Shown: piece after piece, positions 6,858 through 15,098 of the stretch
Layout: each line of letters starts with the position of its first letter
Position numbering within the stretch: the stretch's first letter is position 1
Origin: Candidatus Methanophagales archaeon
Lineage (GTDB): Archaea; Halobacteriota; Syntropharchaeia; Alkanophagales; Methanospirareceae
Direction: 5' to 3'
Assembly: GCA_021161765.1 (NCBI GenBank)
Contig: JAGGZZ010000028.1
Span: forward strand, 1 to 19,961
Length of the DNA stretch: 19,961 bases
The notes under the pieces: generated by a model
The model's database searches: none
Told to the model about the DNA's origin: nothing
Seen by the model: the letters and a program-made list of their open reading frames with translations, nothing else
Position numbers and translations under genes: made by a program

Positions 6858-7024
6858 TAAATTATAGACACAGATTAAAGCAGATTAACACAGATGATAA
6901 TATAGCGGTTTGGCTGTTTAGCGCTTTGCCAGAGGGACTGAGCCGCTAACGAGCTAAACCTCCAAACTCGCTTAATCTATGTAAATCCGTGTCTTAAATA
7001 GAACGAAGCTATACTTTATATATA
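6858..7024 (+). repeat. Inverted-repeat element, family A copy 2 (subtype II) with TATA-bearing tail
   Basis: The left arm (6860-6895) begins aattatagacacagattaa; the right arm (6969-7000) ends aatccgtgtcttaaata. The loop holds a second, nested inverted repeat: agcggtttggctgtttagc (6904-6922) pairs with the gctaacgagctaaacctcca / aactcgct segment around 6945-6971. The loop is nearly identical to that of the copy at 19341. The element lies between divergent rnp4 and the PUA gene. Confidence 0.9.
6993..7024 (+). promoter_or_regulatory. Repeat-borne promoter for the PUA gene
   Basis: The sequence cttaaata (6993-7000) at the outer edge of the repeat matches an archaeal TATA box, 34 bases before the ATG at 7034. 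Transcription would start near 7022-7026, within the conserved tatac/tatatac tail. The same tail is present at 8352, 15068 and 19470. Confidence 0.5.
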
Positions 7025-7033
7025 CAACCAGAA

Positions 7034-7519
7034 ATGAAAGAAGAGGAAAGGGATAAAAAGCTCAAAACGGCAAGAACCATCGCGGATTATCAATTTGGCC
7101 GCGGTGCCGGTGAAACCCTGTTCCCTGATACGGATACCGTGGAATTTATGCTCTCAAAGACAAGAAGAATATCGCAGATAAAAGATAATCTTCTCGAAAC
7201 GCGAATAGCAACCCTGAGGAGCGTTGACGGACTACTAACACTGAGTATAGAAGGAGCAAAGAGATTGCATCGGTTTTTTGAATATCCCGGAATACGTGTG
7301 GTTATGAACGAAGAGAGCAGTGAATTTATAAAGGCTGGGGGAACCGCGTTTTGCAAACACTTACTCGACGCCGACCCCGCGATACGGGCTTACGATGAGG
7401 TCATATTGGTGGATGAGCACGATAATCTACTTGCCACGGGAAAAGCTATGCTATCGGGAGAAGAGATGAAAAAGTTCGAGCACGGTGTAGCAGTAAAAGT
7501 GAGATATGGTGCCTCATAG
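7034..7519 (+). CDS. PUA-domain RNA-binding protein (archaeosine TGT C-terminal-like)
   Basis: The 161-residue protein resembles stand-alone archaeal proteins equivalent to the C-terminal domains of archaeosine tRNA-guanine transglycosylase. Residues ~10-80 (ADYQFGRGAGETLFP, SKTRRISQI, LATLRSVDGLLTLS-like) form the domain preceding PUA. Residues ~85-158 (GIRVVMNEESSEFIKAGGTAFCKHL, ..YDEVILVDEHDNLLATGKAMLS) are a PUA domain that binds structured RNA, usually tRNA or rRNA. It lacks a catalytic domain, so a role as an RNA-modification partner or ribosome factor is inferred. The ATG at 7034 is the only Met before the conserved start. It is likely monocistronic: a repeat-borne promoter sits in front and a T-run terminator behind. 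Confidence 0.85.
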   Translation: MKEEERDKKLKTARTIADYQFGRGAGETLFPDTDTVEFMLSKTRRISQIKDNLLETRIATLRSVDGLLTLSIEGAKRLHRFFEYPGIRVVMNEESSEFIKAGGTAFCKHLLDADPAIRAYDEVILVDEHDNLLATGKAMLSGEEMKKFEHGVAVKVRYGAS

Positions 7520-7583
7520 GGCTAAGCTTAGGTTATATTATTCATAGTATAACAAACATAAAATGATATTTCTTTGGTAAAGC

Positions 7584-7590
7584 TTTTTTT
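7584..7590 (+). terminator. T-run terminator after the PUA gene
   Basis: Seven consecutive T residues lie 65 bases after the PUA gene stop and just before the pncC start. Archaeal polymerase stops at such U-tracts without needing a hairpin. No hairpin is evident. Confidence 0.45.
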
Positions 7591-7600
7591 GTAGATAACA

Positions 7601-7610
7601 AGGTTTAAAA
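7601..7610 (+). promoter_or_regulatory. Candidate TATA box for pncC
   Basis: The sequence aggtttaaaa contains a tttaaa core. A start ~25 bases downstream would fall near 7630, which favours the second in-frame ATG (7627) or a leaderless message. Assignment is tentative. Confidence 0.3.
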
Positions 7611-7614
7611 ACGA

Positions 7615-8136
7615 ATGAGGGTGGGGATGGAGAAAGAGGAGGGAAAAATTCCGATAGAAGGAGTAATCGGGGACGTGCTAAGAAAGGGCGGGCTGAGTCT
7701 CAGTACCGCAGAATCTTGCACGGGTGGACTGCTATCGCATAGAATAACAAATGTCTCGGGCAGTTCAGACTATTATAAAGGCGGCATCGTGGCTTATTCA
7801 AATGAGGTAAAGCAAAAAATCCTACACGTTGCTGAGAAGACCCTGAAAGAAAAAGGCGCGGTGAGTGCAGCGTGCGCACGTGAGATGTCGAGCGGAGTAA
7901 GAAATCTGCTGGATGCCGATATCGGGATTGCAACCACGGGCATTGCTGGGCCCACCGGGGGGACGCCGGGCAAACCCGTTGGATTAGTTTATATAGCATT
8001 GGCAACAAATGAATACGTCTACCATGAGAAACATATCTTCCAGGGAGATAGGGGAGAGAACAAACGCGAAGCGGTAGACGCTGCACTTGAGATGTTAAAA
8101 GCATCTCTAAAAAGGGCTCGTAGCTCAGAAAGGTAG
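7615..8136 (+). CDS. pncC: Nicotinamide-nucleotide amidohydrolase, CinA C-terminal domain family
   Basis: The 173-residue stand-alone CinA-C domain should deamidate nicotinamide mononucleotide to nicotinate mononucleotide for NAD recycling. Motifs are AESCTGG at 32-38 with the likely catalytic serine S34, GGIVAYSNEVK at 56-66, the GAVSxxCAREM segment at 81-91 and TGIAGPTGGTPGKPVG at 108-123. There is no N-terminal CinA (MoCF-like) domain, as in E. coli PncC. Start choice is uncertain: ATG 7615 or ATG 7627, the latter preceded by a purine-rich stretch. The last seven codons (encoding ARSSER after KR) and the stop codon TAG (8134-8136) lie inside tRNA-Lys. The C-terminus beyond helix AALEMLKASL is therefore tRNA sequence read as protein. 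Confidence 0.93.
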   Translation: MRVGMEKEEGKIPIEGVIGDVLRKGGLSLSTAESCTGGLLSHRITNVSGSSDYYKGGIVAYSNEVKQKILHVAEKTLKEKGAVSAACAREMSSGVRNLLDADIGIATTGIAGPTGGTPGKPVGLVYIALATNEYVYHEKHIFQGDRGENKREAVDAALEMLKASLKRARSSER

Positions 8137-8187
8137 AGCAGCGGGCTTTTAACCCGTCGGTCGCGGGTTCAAATCCCGTCGAGCCCG
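8114..8187 (+). tRNA. tRNA-Lys (anticodon TTT)
   Basis: The acceptor stem GGGCTCG (8114-8120) pairs with CGAGCCC (8180-8186), and G 8187 is the discriminator. The D stem is GCTC/GAGC, the anticodon arm GCGGG-CTTTTAA-CCCGT with anticodon TTT, and the T arm GCGGG-TTCAAAT-CCCGT. CCA is not encoded. The first 23 bases overlap the 3' end of pncC, so this tRNA may be excised from a pncC transcript or have a promoter inside pncC. Confidence 0.97.
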
Positions 8188-8258
8188 TTAGTACAGTATC
8201 GAAACAAACAAAAGAACAGAAAGTAAATTATAGACACGGATTAACGCAGATTAACACT

Positions 8259-8299
8259 CGTGGGCTCTGCCCACGTCCCCGCAAGCCCTGAAAGGGCTT
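8259..8299 (+). other. Two small perfect hairpins in the rpoH upstream element
   Basis: Hairpin one is cgtgggc-tct-gcccacg (8259-8275); hairpin two is aagccct-gaa-agggctt (8283-8299). Both have 7-bp stems and 3-base loops. They are absent from the other copies of the repeat, so they look like secondary insertions into its loop. Confidence 0.8.
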
Positions 8300-8351
8300 A
8301 ATGATAAGAATCAGCATGGTTAAACTAAAATAAATCTGCGTAAATCAGTGT

Positions 8352-8382
8352 CTTAAATAGAAGGAGGTTATACACTATATAC
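8352..8382 (+). promoter_or_regulatory. Repeat-borne promoter of the rpoH-rpoB-rpoA operon
   Basis: The TATA-like cttaaata (8352-8359) lies 25 bases before the rpoH ATG, which predicts a leaderless or very short-leader transcript. The aaggaggt at 8361-8368 resembles a Shine-Dalgarno but is 15 bases from the ATG and also occurs in other copies of the repeat far from any start, so I treat it as part of the promoter tail. Confidence 0.5.
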
Positions 8383-8383
8383 A

Positions 8384-8626
8384 ATGAAGAAGGAAAAAGT
8401 TTCTATACTCGAACATGAATTAGTACCCAAGCACGAGATAATGGGGGCAGAAGAGATAAAAGAGCTTTTGGATAAATACAAAATAAAAAGGGAACAATTG
8501 CCTAAGATAAAATTATCTGACCCTGTGATAAAGGAGATAAAAGCAGATGTGGGTGATGTAGTGAAAATAAGGAGGCAAAGCAGAACAGCGGGAAAGGCAT
8601 TATTTTACCGACTGGTCATAGAATAG
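8384..8626 (+). CDS. rpoH: DNA-directed RNA polymerase subunit H (RpoH/Rpb5 C-terminal)
   Basis: The 80-residue protein is the archaeal H subunit, equivalent to the C-terminal assembly domain of eukaryotic Rpb5; it sits at the lower jaw of the polymerase. The diagnostic phrases are LVPKHEIMG at 13-21, PKIKLSDPVIKEIKADVGDVVKI at about 40-62 and RQSRTAGKALFYRLV at 64-78. Length is normal. It opens the operon in the usual archaeal position and is separated from rpoB by 8 bases. Its ATG lies just downstream of the repeat-borne TATA. Confidence 0.97.
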   Translation: MKKEKVSILEHELVPKHEIMGAEEIKELLDKYKIKREQLPKIKLSDPVIKEIKADVGDVVKIRRQSRTAGKALFYRLVIE

Positions 8627-8634
8627 AATAAAAT

Positions 8635-11600
8635 ATGATAGACCGTAGTGTTATTTCAAAAGCATACCTGAAGGGTGGGAAAATAGCACAGCATCAGCTC
8701 GATTCTTTTAATTATTTCCTCGAGCACGGCATGCAAAAAATAGTAGATGAGCAGCCGTATGTAGAAACTTCCATCTCGGATGAAGATGAAAAAGGAAGGT
8801 ATAAAGTGGGTGTAAGGCTCGGTAAAATAACGGTGGGCAATCCGAAGACAATCGAAGCAGATGGTTCTTATGAATCAATTTTCCCTGCACAGGCGAGATT
8901 AAGGAATTTGCACTATTCCGCCCCCATATATCTGGGAATGCAGTTGGTAAAGAGATACGAAAGCAGTGAGGCAGAGGCAACAGCGGAAACAGAGATAGAA
9001 GCAGAAGGCGAGGAGGAGAAAATCGAGATTGGTACCCTCCCAATTATGCTGAAATCAAAAAGATGCAACCTTTACGGGCTTTCCGAGCAGGAGTTGATTG
9101 ATAACGGCGAAGACCCCCTTGACCCTGGAGGCTATTTCATCCTGAATGGTTCTGAGCACGTAATAATCACGCTGGAAGACCTCGCACCAAATCGGATATT
9201 TGTAAATTTCGAGGAGAAATACGGGATTAAAAGCGCCGTTTCTAAGGTGTTTTCTCTTAAACAGGGATTCCGTGTGCCCACACGTGTGGAGATAAGTAAG
9301 AAAGGCATGCTTGAGGTCTCTTTTCCCGCTGTCGGTCGGAAGATAGAGTTCGTTATGCTTATGCGAGCGTTGGGACTCGAAAGTGATGATGAGATATTAA
9401 GAGCCGTCTCCGATGACCCACAAATACGTAAATACATCCGTGATGATAACATAGAAGAGAGCGTGATACATACAAAAGAGGAAGCAATAGATAAGCTGGG
9501 TCGTAAAGTCGCATCCACGCAGGCAAAGGAGTACCGGGAGAGACGCATTAATTATATCTTCGACCGTTATTTCCTCCCTCACCTTGACACGTGGATAGCG
9601 AAGGCGCATTTCATAGGACGAATGGCAGAAGCATGTTATGAACTTTCTCTGGGTATGAGGGACGAAGATGATAAGGACCACTATGCAAATAAACGACTGA
9701 AACTCGCAGGCGACCTGATGGAAGACCTCTTCAGGGTATCGTTCACAAGGCTGGTACGCGATATGCGGTATCAACTGGAACGTGCGAATATGCGAAACCG
9801 CGAACTGAAGATCAGCACTGCTATTCGGACGGACGTGCTCACTGAACGAATACGGCATGCATTGTCAACCGGGAATTGGGTAGGCGGCAGAGGAGGTGTT
9901 TCTCAATTGCTGGAAAGGAGCAATTACATAGCTACGTTGAGCCATCTGAGACGGATAATTTCGCCCCTAACAAGGGCGCAGCCTCACTTCGAAGCGCGTG
10001 ATTTGCACCCCACACAATGGGGAAAAATCTGCCCTACTGAGACGCCGGAAGGTCCCAATTGCGGTTTGGTGAAGAATTTCTCGCAGATGGTTGAATTATC
10101 CGTGGGTGAAGACCACAAGAACTTCAAAAATACGTTATTTGAACTCGGGGTTATCCCCCCTGCTCGCTCTTTACAAATACGCGCGGAAAACCGAACTCGT
10201 GTATTCGTGAATGGCGACTTCATTGGATTCTCGACCGAGCCTGATACATTCGTGGATGCCGTAAGAAAGAAGAGAAGAAGGGGAGAACTATCATCTCAAG
10301 TGAACATCGCCTATTATGGGGATAGAAAAGACATAATAATAAATTCTGATAGGGGAAGGGCAAGAAGACCGGTTATAATAGTGGAAAATGGAATTCCTCT
10401 GGTTACCGAATCGCACATCGAGAAACTGAGAACAGGCGATATGGACTTCGATGGATTGGTAAAGGCAGGAGTAATCGAGTATTTAGACGCAGAGGAGGAG
10501 GAGAATGCACTGATAGCACTAAACGAGGAGGATTTAACAAACGCAAATGGAGGGGATGAGTACACGTATACGCATCTGGAAATAGACCCCTCTTTGATTT
10601 TGGGCATCGTTGCAGGGTTAATTCCGTATCCTGACCATAATTCGTCACCGCGTAACACAATGGGCTGTGCGATGTTGAAGCAATCTTTAGGGCTTCCAAC
10701 GGCAAACTATAAATCCCGTGCTGACACACGGGTACACCTTTTGCACTCTCCGCAGAATCCGATAGTAAAAACAAGGACTGCAGACCTTATTTCACATGAT
10801 AGAAGACCGGCAGGGCAGAACTTTGTCGTTGCCGTTTTAAGCTATGCCGGGTATAATATGGAAGACGCATTGATATTTAACCGCGCTGCAATAAACCGCG
10901 GATTGGGAAGAAGCCATTTCTTCAGATGCTACGAAGGTGAAGAGCGACGGTATCCCGGAGGAGAGGTGGATAGATTTGAGATACCTGATATGGAGATTGG
11001 AGGCGTGAGGAGCCATGAAGCGTATAGCCAGCTTGACGAGGATGGGATAATAAATTCGGAAACGAAAGTGGCACCAAACGATGTATTAATAGGGAAGACA
11101 AGCCCACCAAGGTTTTTAGAGGAAAGCACGGAACTTCTAAGTCCTTTGGAAAGAAGAGATACTTCCATTTGTACTCGCTCTAACGAGCAGGGGACAGTAG
11201 ATTCGGTCGTGCTTATGGAATCGAGCAGCAGCAGACGTTTATCTAAACTCAGTGTTCGCGACCAGAAGATACCGGAGATAGGTGATAAATTCGCATCCCG
11301 GCACGGTCAGAAGGGTGTAATCGGACTGATTGTGCCGCCGGAGGATATGCCATTTACGGAAGGGGGAATCATTCCTGATATGATACTAAACCCTCATGCC
11401 ATTCCATCGAGGATGACGGTGGGGCACGTGCTGGAGATGATAGGCGGGAAAGTGGGCGCATTAGAAGGGAGAGCCATAGATGGAACCGCTTTTACCGGTG
11501 AGCCCGAGGAAGACTTAAGAAACGCGCTTAAGCGTGCGGGGTTTTCACCTGCGGGTACGGAAGTGATGTATAATGGAACAACCGGGGAGAAAATAAAAGC

Positions 11601-12018
11601 CGATGTCTTTATCGGCGTTGTGTATTATCAAAAGCTATACCACCTGGTATCGGCAAAGATGCATGCGCGTGCAAGGGGACCCGTGCAGATATTAACAAGG
11701 CAACCCACAGAGGGAAAAGCAAGAGAAGGCGGGCTTCGTTTCGGCGAGATGGAAAGGGACGTACTGATAGGCTATGGAGCTGCGATTTCGCTGAAGGACA
11801 GATTATTGGATGAATCTGACCGCGTTGTTGAACTGGTCTGTGGACATTGTGGTATGATTGCATCAAAGGACCAGAAAACAGGGTCCGCATATTGCCCAAA
11901 CTGTGGTGCGGACACTGACATATATCCTGTGGAGATGAGTTATGCATTCAAGCTTCTGCTGGATGAGATGAAAGTGCTGTGTATCGCACCGAGACTGGAA
12001 CTAGAGGAGACGGTCTGA
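8635..12018 (+). CDS. rpoB: DNA-directed RNA polymerase subunit B (unsplit)
   Basis: The 1127-residue protein is the second-largest polymerase subunit in one piece, covering both B'' and B'. Landmarks in order are the N-terminal protrusion/lobe, the fork region [13 protein letters not shown] to [20 protein letters not shown] (437-473), [17 protein letters not shown] near 670-686, the active-site-adjacent [12 protein letters not shown] (739-750), the hybrid-binding [15 protein letters not shown] (883-897), [13 protein letters not shown] (919-931), and a C-terminal clamp zinc site C1069-x2-C1072 with C1087-x2-C1090. A short acidic, Ala/Glu-rich stretch (about 111-131) interrupts the lobe and is probably lineage specific. 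The ATG follows rpoH by 8 bases without a clear Shine-Dalgarno, so translation may be coupled. No frameshift or intein is visible. Confidence 0.97.
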   Translation: MIDRSVISKAYLKGGKIAQHQLDSFNYFLEHGMQKIVDEQPYVETSISDEDEKGRYKVGVRLGKITVGNPKTIEADGSYESIFPAQARLRNLHYSAPIYLGMQLVKRYESSEAEATAETEIEAEGEEEKIEIGTLPIMLKSKRCNLYGLSEQELIDNGEDPLDPGGYFILNGSEHVIITLEDLAPNRIFVNFEEKYGIKSAVSKVFSLKQGFRVPTRVEISKKGMLEVSFPAVGRKIEFVMLMRALGLESDDEILRAVSDDPQIRKYIRDDNIEESVIHTKEEAIDKLGRKVASTQAKEYRERRINYIFDRYFLPHLDTWIAKAHFIGRMAEACYELSLGMRDEDDKDHYANKRLKLAGDLMEDLFRVSFTRLVRDMRYQLERANMRNRELKISTAIRTDVLTERIRHALSTGNWVGGRGGVSQLLERSNYIATLSHLRRIISPLTRAQPHFEARDLHPTQWGKICPTETPEGPNCGLVKNFSQMVELSVGEDHKNFKNTLFELGVIPPARSLQIRAENRTRVFVNGDFIGFSTEPDTFVDAVRKKRRRGELSSQVNIAYYGDRKDIIINSDRGRARRPVIIVENGIPLVTESHIEKLRTGDMDFDGLVKAGVIEYLDAEEEENALIALNEEDLTNANGGDEYTYTHLEIDPSLILGIVAGLIPYPDHNSSPRNTMGCAMLKQSLGLPTANYKSRADTRVHLLHSPQNPIVKTRTADLISHDRRPAGQNFVVAVLSYAGYNMEDALIFNRAAINRGLGRSHFFRCYEGEERRYPGGEVDRFEIPDMEIGGVRSHEAYSQLDEDGIINSETKVAPNDVLIGKTSPPRFLEESTELLSPLERRDTSICTRSNEQGTVDSVVLMESSSSRRLSKLSVRDQKIPEIGDKFASRHGQKGVIGLIVPPEDMPFTEGGIIPDMILNPHAIPSRMTVGHVLEMIGGKVGALEGRAIDGTAFTGEPEEDLRNALKRAGFSPAGTEVMYNGTTGEKIKADVFIGVVYYQKLYHLVSAKMHARARGPVQILTRQPTEGKAREGGLRFGEMERDVLIGYGAAISLKDRLLDESDRVVELVCGHCGMIASKDQKTGSAYCPNCGADTDIYPVEMSYAFKLLLDEMKVLCIAPRLELEETV

Positions 12019-12024
12019 GCGAAA

Positions 12025-15000
12025 ATGAGAACGAAAAGAATAAAAGGGATAAAATTCGGGCTGCTATCGCCAAAGGAGATAAGGAAGATGAGTGCTTCAA
12101 AGATAATCACGGCTGATACTTATGGTGAAGACGGTTTTCCAATAGAGATGGGGTTGGTGAACCAGCGGCTTGGAGTTATTGACCCCGGGTTGAGATGCAA
12201 AACCTGCGGTGGTCGAATGGGTGAATGCCCCGGTCATTTCGGGCACATCGAGCTTGCTGCACCCGTTATACACATAGGCTATGCAAAGTTGATTTATCGA
12301 ATGCTGAGTGCGACATGCAGGAAATGTGGCAGGGTTTTGCTGGAAGATGCATATTTTCTGTTCTCCGTCTCGGATACGGAGTTGGAACACGACTTGAAGC
12401 GAGAAATCATCTCGGCGAAATGGCACAAGGAATTTGGTGACAAAGGCTTCACGCTTTCGACTAACGCCAGCATCACAAAAGTGAAAAACGACGAATGGAC
12501 AATAACCGATAAGGAACTATTTATTATCAGGAAAGAGGCAGGAAAACTAAACGTTTACGATGCGGGCGAAAAGGGGCGGTTTTTAAACGATATAGAACTG
12601 GGAAAAGGAAAACAACCCGGCGTTGGCGAAGCGGTGAAGCGTATGTTCAAAGAAGCAGCGAAACACACGGTATGCAGCCATTGTGGGGACCATTTATTCG
12701 ATTTCGCCGCGGATGCGAGATTAGAGAATAGCTTAAACAAAGGAGAAGATATAATTTCAAAAGAATTAAGGAGGAAGTTCGCTACTGAGGGGCATGCGCT
12801 CAGCAAAAATCCGTCCATTAAAAAAGAAACAGACAATAAATGGCTGATAACGGACAAAGATAAGCGATACATCGTCAGAAAAGGGAATGGTAAGCTAACT
12901 GTTGACTGCGGCACACCTCAGCGAGTCATAAAATTCGATAAACCCTCTACATACATAGAGATAGACGAAAAAGAGAGAAAGCGTAGATTAATGCCCAGTG
13001 ATGTGAGAGAACGACTTGAAAAAATACCTGATGAAGATATAGCTCTCTTCGGAATGGACCCGAAAAGTGCGAGACCCGAGTGGATGGTTCTTACGGTATT
13101 GCCCGTTCCTCCGGTAACCGCAAGACCTTCTATCACGTTAGAGAGTGGGCAACGAAGCGAGGATGACCTAACGCATAAATTGGTAGACATCATACGAATC
13201 AACCACCGATTTATGGATAATCGTGCTGCTGGTGCGCCACAATTGATAATTGAAGACCTCTGGGAACTTCTTCAGTATCATGTAAGTACATATTTCGATA
13301 ACGAAATTGTCGGCATACCGCCTGCAAGGCACAGAAGTGGAAGACCACTTAAGACAATGACACAGCGACTAAAAGGAAAAGAAGGCAGATTTAGAGGGTC
13401 GTTATCGGGAAAACGAGTTAATTTCTCCGCTCGAACGGTTATATCACCTGCTCCCGATATAGATATAGACGAAGTCGGCGTGCCCGAAGCGATAGCAAAA
13501 GAGTTGACTGTCAACGTTAACGTAACAGAAAGAAACATTGACATCCTGAAGGAAACCGTAAGAAGAGGAAACAAACATCCGGGTGCGAACTATGTACGAA
13601 GAGCAGATGGTAAAAAGGTAAAAATAACCGAAACCAATTACAAGACGTTAGCAGAGGAGCTGGACATTGGGTGGAAGGTAGAAAGGCATCTTCGTGACCG
13701 GGACATCGTGCTGTTCAACAGACAGCCCTCGCTACATAGAATGAGCATAATGGCACACTATGTGCGTGTGATGCCCGGTAAGACATTCAGGTTAAATCCC
13801 ACCGTTTGCCCGCCTTACAACGCTGATTATGATGGTGATGAGATGAACCTTCACGTATTGCAGACCGAAGAAGCGAGGGCAGAAGCGAAGATCCTGATGG
13901 CTGTGCAGCACAACATAATATCACCCCGATTTGGCAGACCCATTATAGGCGGTATCCACGACCACGTCTCAAGTCTGTTTTTACTCACGTATGGGGAAAA
14001 GAAATTTGACCGTGAAGAAACGCTGGAGATATTGAAGGGGATAGATATAGACGATTTAAGAGAGCCTGCGGGAACTTTTAGGTCTGAGGACAGACCTTAC
14101 TGGACAGGGAAACAAATATTCAGCATGATACTACCCGCGGGATTGAATTTACAATTCAAGGGTAAGGTCGGCGGGGTTACGATACGAGACGGGAATCTGG
14201 AAACGGGCGTGATAGACGAAATAGCCGTGGGCTCGTTCAAGGGGAAAATAATAGACCGAATAGTCCGGCAATACGGTGAAGAAGCAGCGAAAACGTTTAT
14301 AAACGATCTCGCTCGGCTTGCTACCAATTATATCCTGCGTGCAGGTTTTAGCTTTGGCATAAGTGATGAGGACATACCGAGAGAAGGAGAGCAGCAAATA
14401 AAAGAAGAGGCGATGCGTGTGGCGGAGCACACAGTTGACGAGTTGATAAGGGCGTATGAGGCGGAAGAGCTCGAGGCTTTACCCGGGAGGACGGTAGAGG
14501 AGACGTTGGAACTGCGGATAATGGAGACTCTTGGTCGTGCAAGAGATGAGGCAGGAAGCATCGCAGAGCGGTATCTCGGAATAGAAAACGCAGGTGTGCT
14601 TATGGCGAAGTCAGGTGCCCGTGGCTCACTGCTCAATTTAACGCAAATGGCTGCATGTGTAGGGCAGCAATCCGTCAGGGGCGAAAGGATAAAGAGGGGA
14701 TACCGAGGGAGAACGCTGCCTCATTTTAAACCTGCTGACCGCAGTGCAAAGGCACATGGTTTTGTAAAACCTTCTTTCAAGGAAGGGTTATCACCCACTG
14801 AATATTTCTTCCACGCTGTTGGCGGGCGAGAAGCATTGGTGGATACCGCAGTCCGTACCTCCCAGAGTGGATACTTCCAGAGGCGGCTTATTAATGCTTT
14901 ACTTGACCTCGAAGTGAAAGAAGATGAAACGGTAAGGGAAACAAGGGATACAATCGTGCAATTTAAATATGGCGAAGATAGCGTGGACCCTTCTGCATGT

Positions 15001-15060
15001 GAATATGGTAAAGTAGTAGACATAGATGAGATAATAAAAGACGTAATGGCAGGAACATAA
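12025..15060 (+). CDS. rpoA1: DNA-directed RNA polymerase subunit A' (large subunit, N-terminal part)
   Basis: The 1011-residue protein carries the polymerase active site. Landmarks are the zinc-binding clamp C58-x2-C61 with C68-x2-H71, a second zinc pair C98-x2-C101 with C217-x2-C220, PEWMVLTVLPVPP (351-363), the switch/rudder region GRFRGSLSGKRVNFSARTVI (454-473), and the catalytic loop NADYDGD at 599-605, where D601, D603 and D605 hold the magnesium ion. The usual motif is NADFDGD; codon TAT at 13828 gives Y602. Archaeal A' is usually ~880-900 residues. The excess is explained by two copies of a ~57-residue module at 124-180 and 242-298, the first before and the second after C217-x2-C220. 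The start overlaps no neighbour and sits 6 bases after rpoB. The partner A'' is encoded next. Confidence 0.97.
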   Translation: MRTKRIKGIKFGLLSPKEIRKMSASKIITADTYGEDGFPIEMGLVNQRLGVIDPGLRCKTCGGRMGECPGHFGHIELAAPVIHIGYAKLIYRMLSATCRKCGRVLLEDAYFLFSVSDTELEHDLKREIISAKWHKEFGDKGFTLSTNASITKVKNDEWTITDKELFIIRKEAGKLNVYDAGEKGRFLNDIELGKGKQPGVGEAVKRMFKEAAKHTVCSHCGDHLFDFAADARLENSLNKGEDIISKELRRKFATEGHALSKNPSIKKETDNKWLITDKDKRYIVRKGNGKLTVDCGTPQRVIKFDKPSTYIEIDEKERKRRLMPSDVRERLEKIPDEDIALFGMDPKSARPEWMVLTVLPVPPVTARPSITLESGQRSEDDLTHKLVDIIRINHRFMDNRAAGAPQLIIEDLWELLQYHVSTYFDNEIVGIPPARHRSGRPLKTMTQRLKGKEGRFRGSLSGKRVNFSARTVISPAPDIDIDEVGVPEAIAKELTVNVNVTERNIDILKETVRRGNKHPGANYVRRADGKKVKITETNYKTLAEELDIGWKVERHLRDRDIVLFNRQPSLHRMSIMAHYVRVMPGKTFRLNPTVCPPYNADYDGDEMNLHVLQTEEARAEAKILMAVQHNIISPRFGRPIIGGIHDHVSSLFLLTYGEKKFDREETLEILKGIDIDDLREPAGTFRSEDRPYWTGKQIFSMILPAGLNLQFKGKVGGVTIRDGNLETGVIDEIAVGSFKGKIIDRIVRQYGEEAAKTFINDLARLATNYILRAGFSFGISDEDIPREGEQQIKEEAMRVAEHTVDELIRAYEAEELEALPGRTVEETLELRIMETLGRARDEAGSIAERYLGIENAGVLMAKSGARGSLLNLTQMAACVGQQSVRGERIKRGYRGRTLPHFKPADRSAKAHGFVKPSFKEGLSPTEYFFHAVGGREALVDTAVRTSQSGYFQRRLINALLDLEVKEDETVRETRDTIVQFKYGEDSVDPSACEYGKVVDIDEIIKDVMAGT
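12394..12918 (+). repeat. Duplicated ~57-residue module within rpoA1
   Basis: Module 1 is 12394-12564 and module 2 is 12748-12918. Aligned by eye: KEFGDKGFTLSTNASI against RKFATEGHALSKNPSI, then NDEWTITDKELFIIRKEAGK against DNKWLITDKDKRYIVRKGNG, then the shared ending GKL-(N/T)-V. The protein similarity is clear but the DNA has diverged, so the duplication is old. The modules flank the zinc-binding cysteines of the clamp. Confidence 0.85.
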
Positions 15061-15098
15061 TCTGTGTCTTAAATAGAAAAAAGCCATACTTGATATAC
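15060..15098 (+). repeat. Solo right end of a family A element between rpoA1 and rpoA2
   Basis: The 54-base gap contains atctgtgtcttaaatagaa, followed by a tail that aligns with the other copies (catacttgatatac). No left arm is present. The repeat starts at the last base of the rpoA1 stop codon. Confidence 0.75.

Larger units (their letters stand above)
8223..8383 (+). repeat. Inverted-repeat element, family A copy 3 (subtype I) upstream of rpoH
   Basis: The left arm (8226-8257) begins aattatagacacggattaac; the right arm (8333-8360) ends aaatcagtgtcttaaatag. The loop shares aagaatca and ggttaaactaaaat with the copy at 3161. The loop additionally contains two perfect small hairpins (8259-8275 and 8283-8299). 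The element fills the whole gap between tRNA-Lys and rpoH. Confidence 0.9.

Noticed and set aside
6848..6871. GTG start eight codons upstream for rnp4
   Set aside because: The extra codons are the arm of a family A repeat; the ATG at 6847 fits the family better.
8361..8368. aaggaggt as the ribosome site of rpoH
   Set aside because: It is 15 bases from the ATG and the same bases occur in the repeat tail 36 bases or more from the protease ATG, so it belongs to the repeat.
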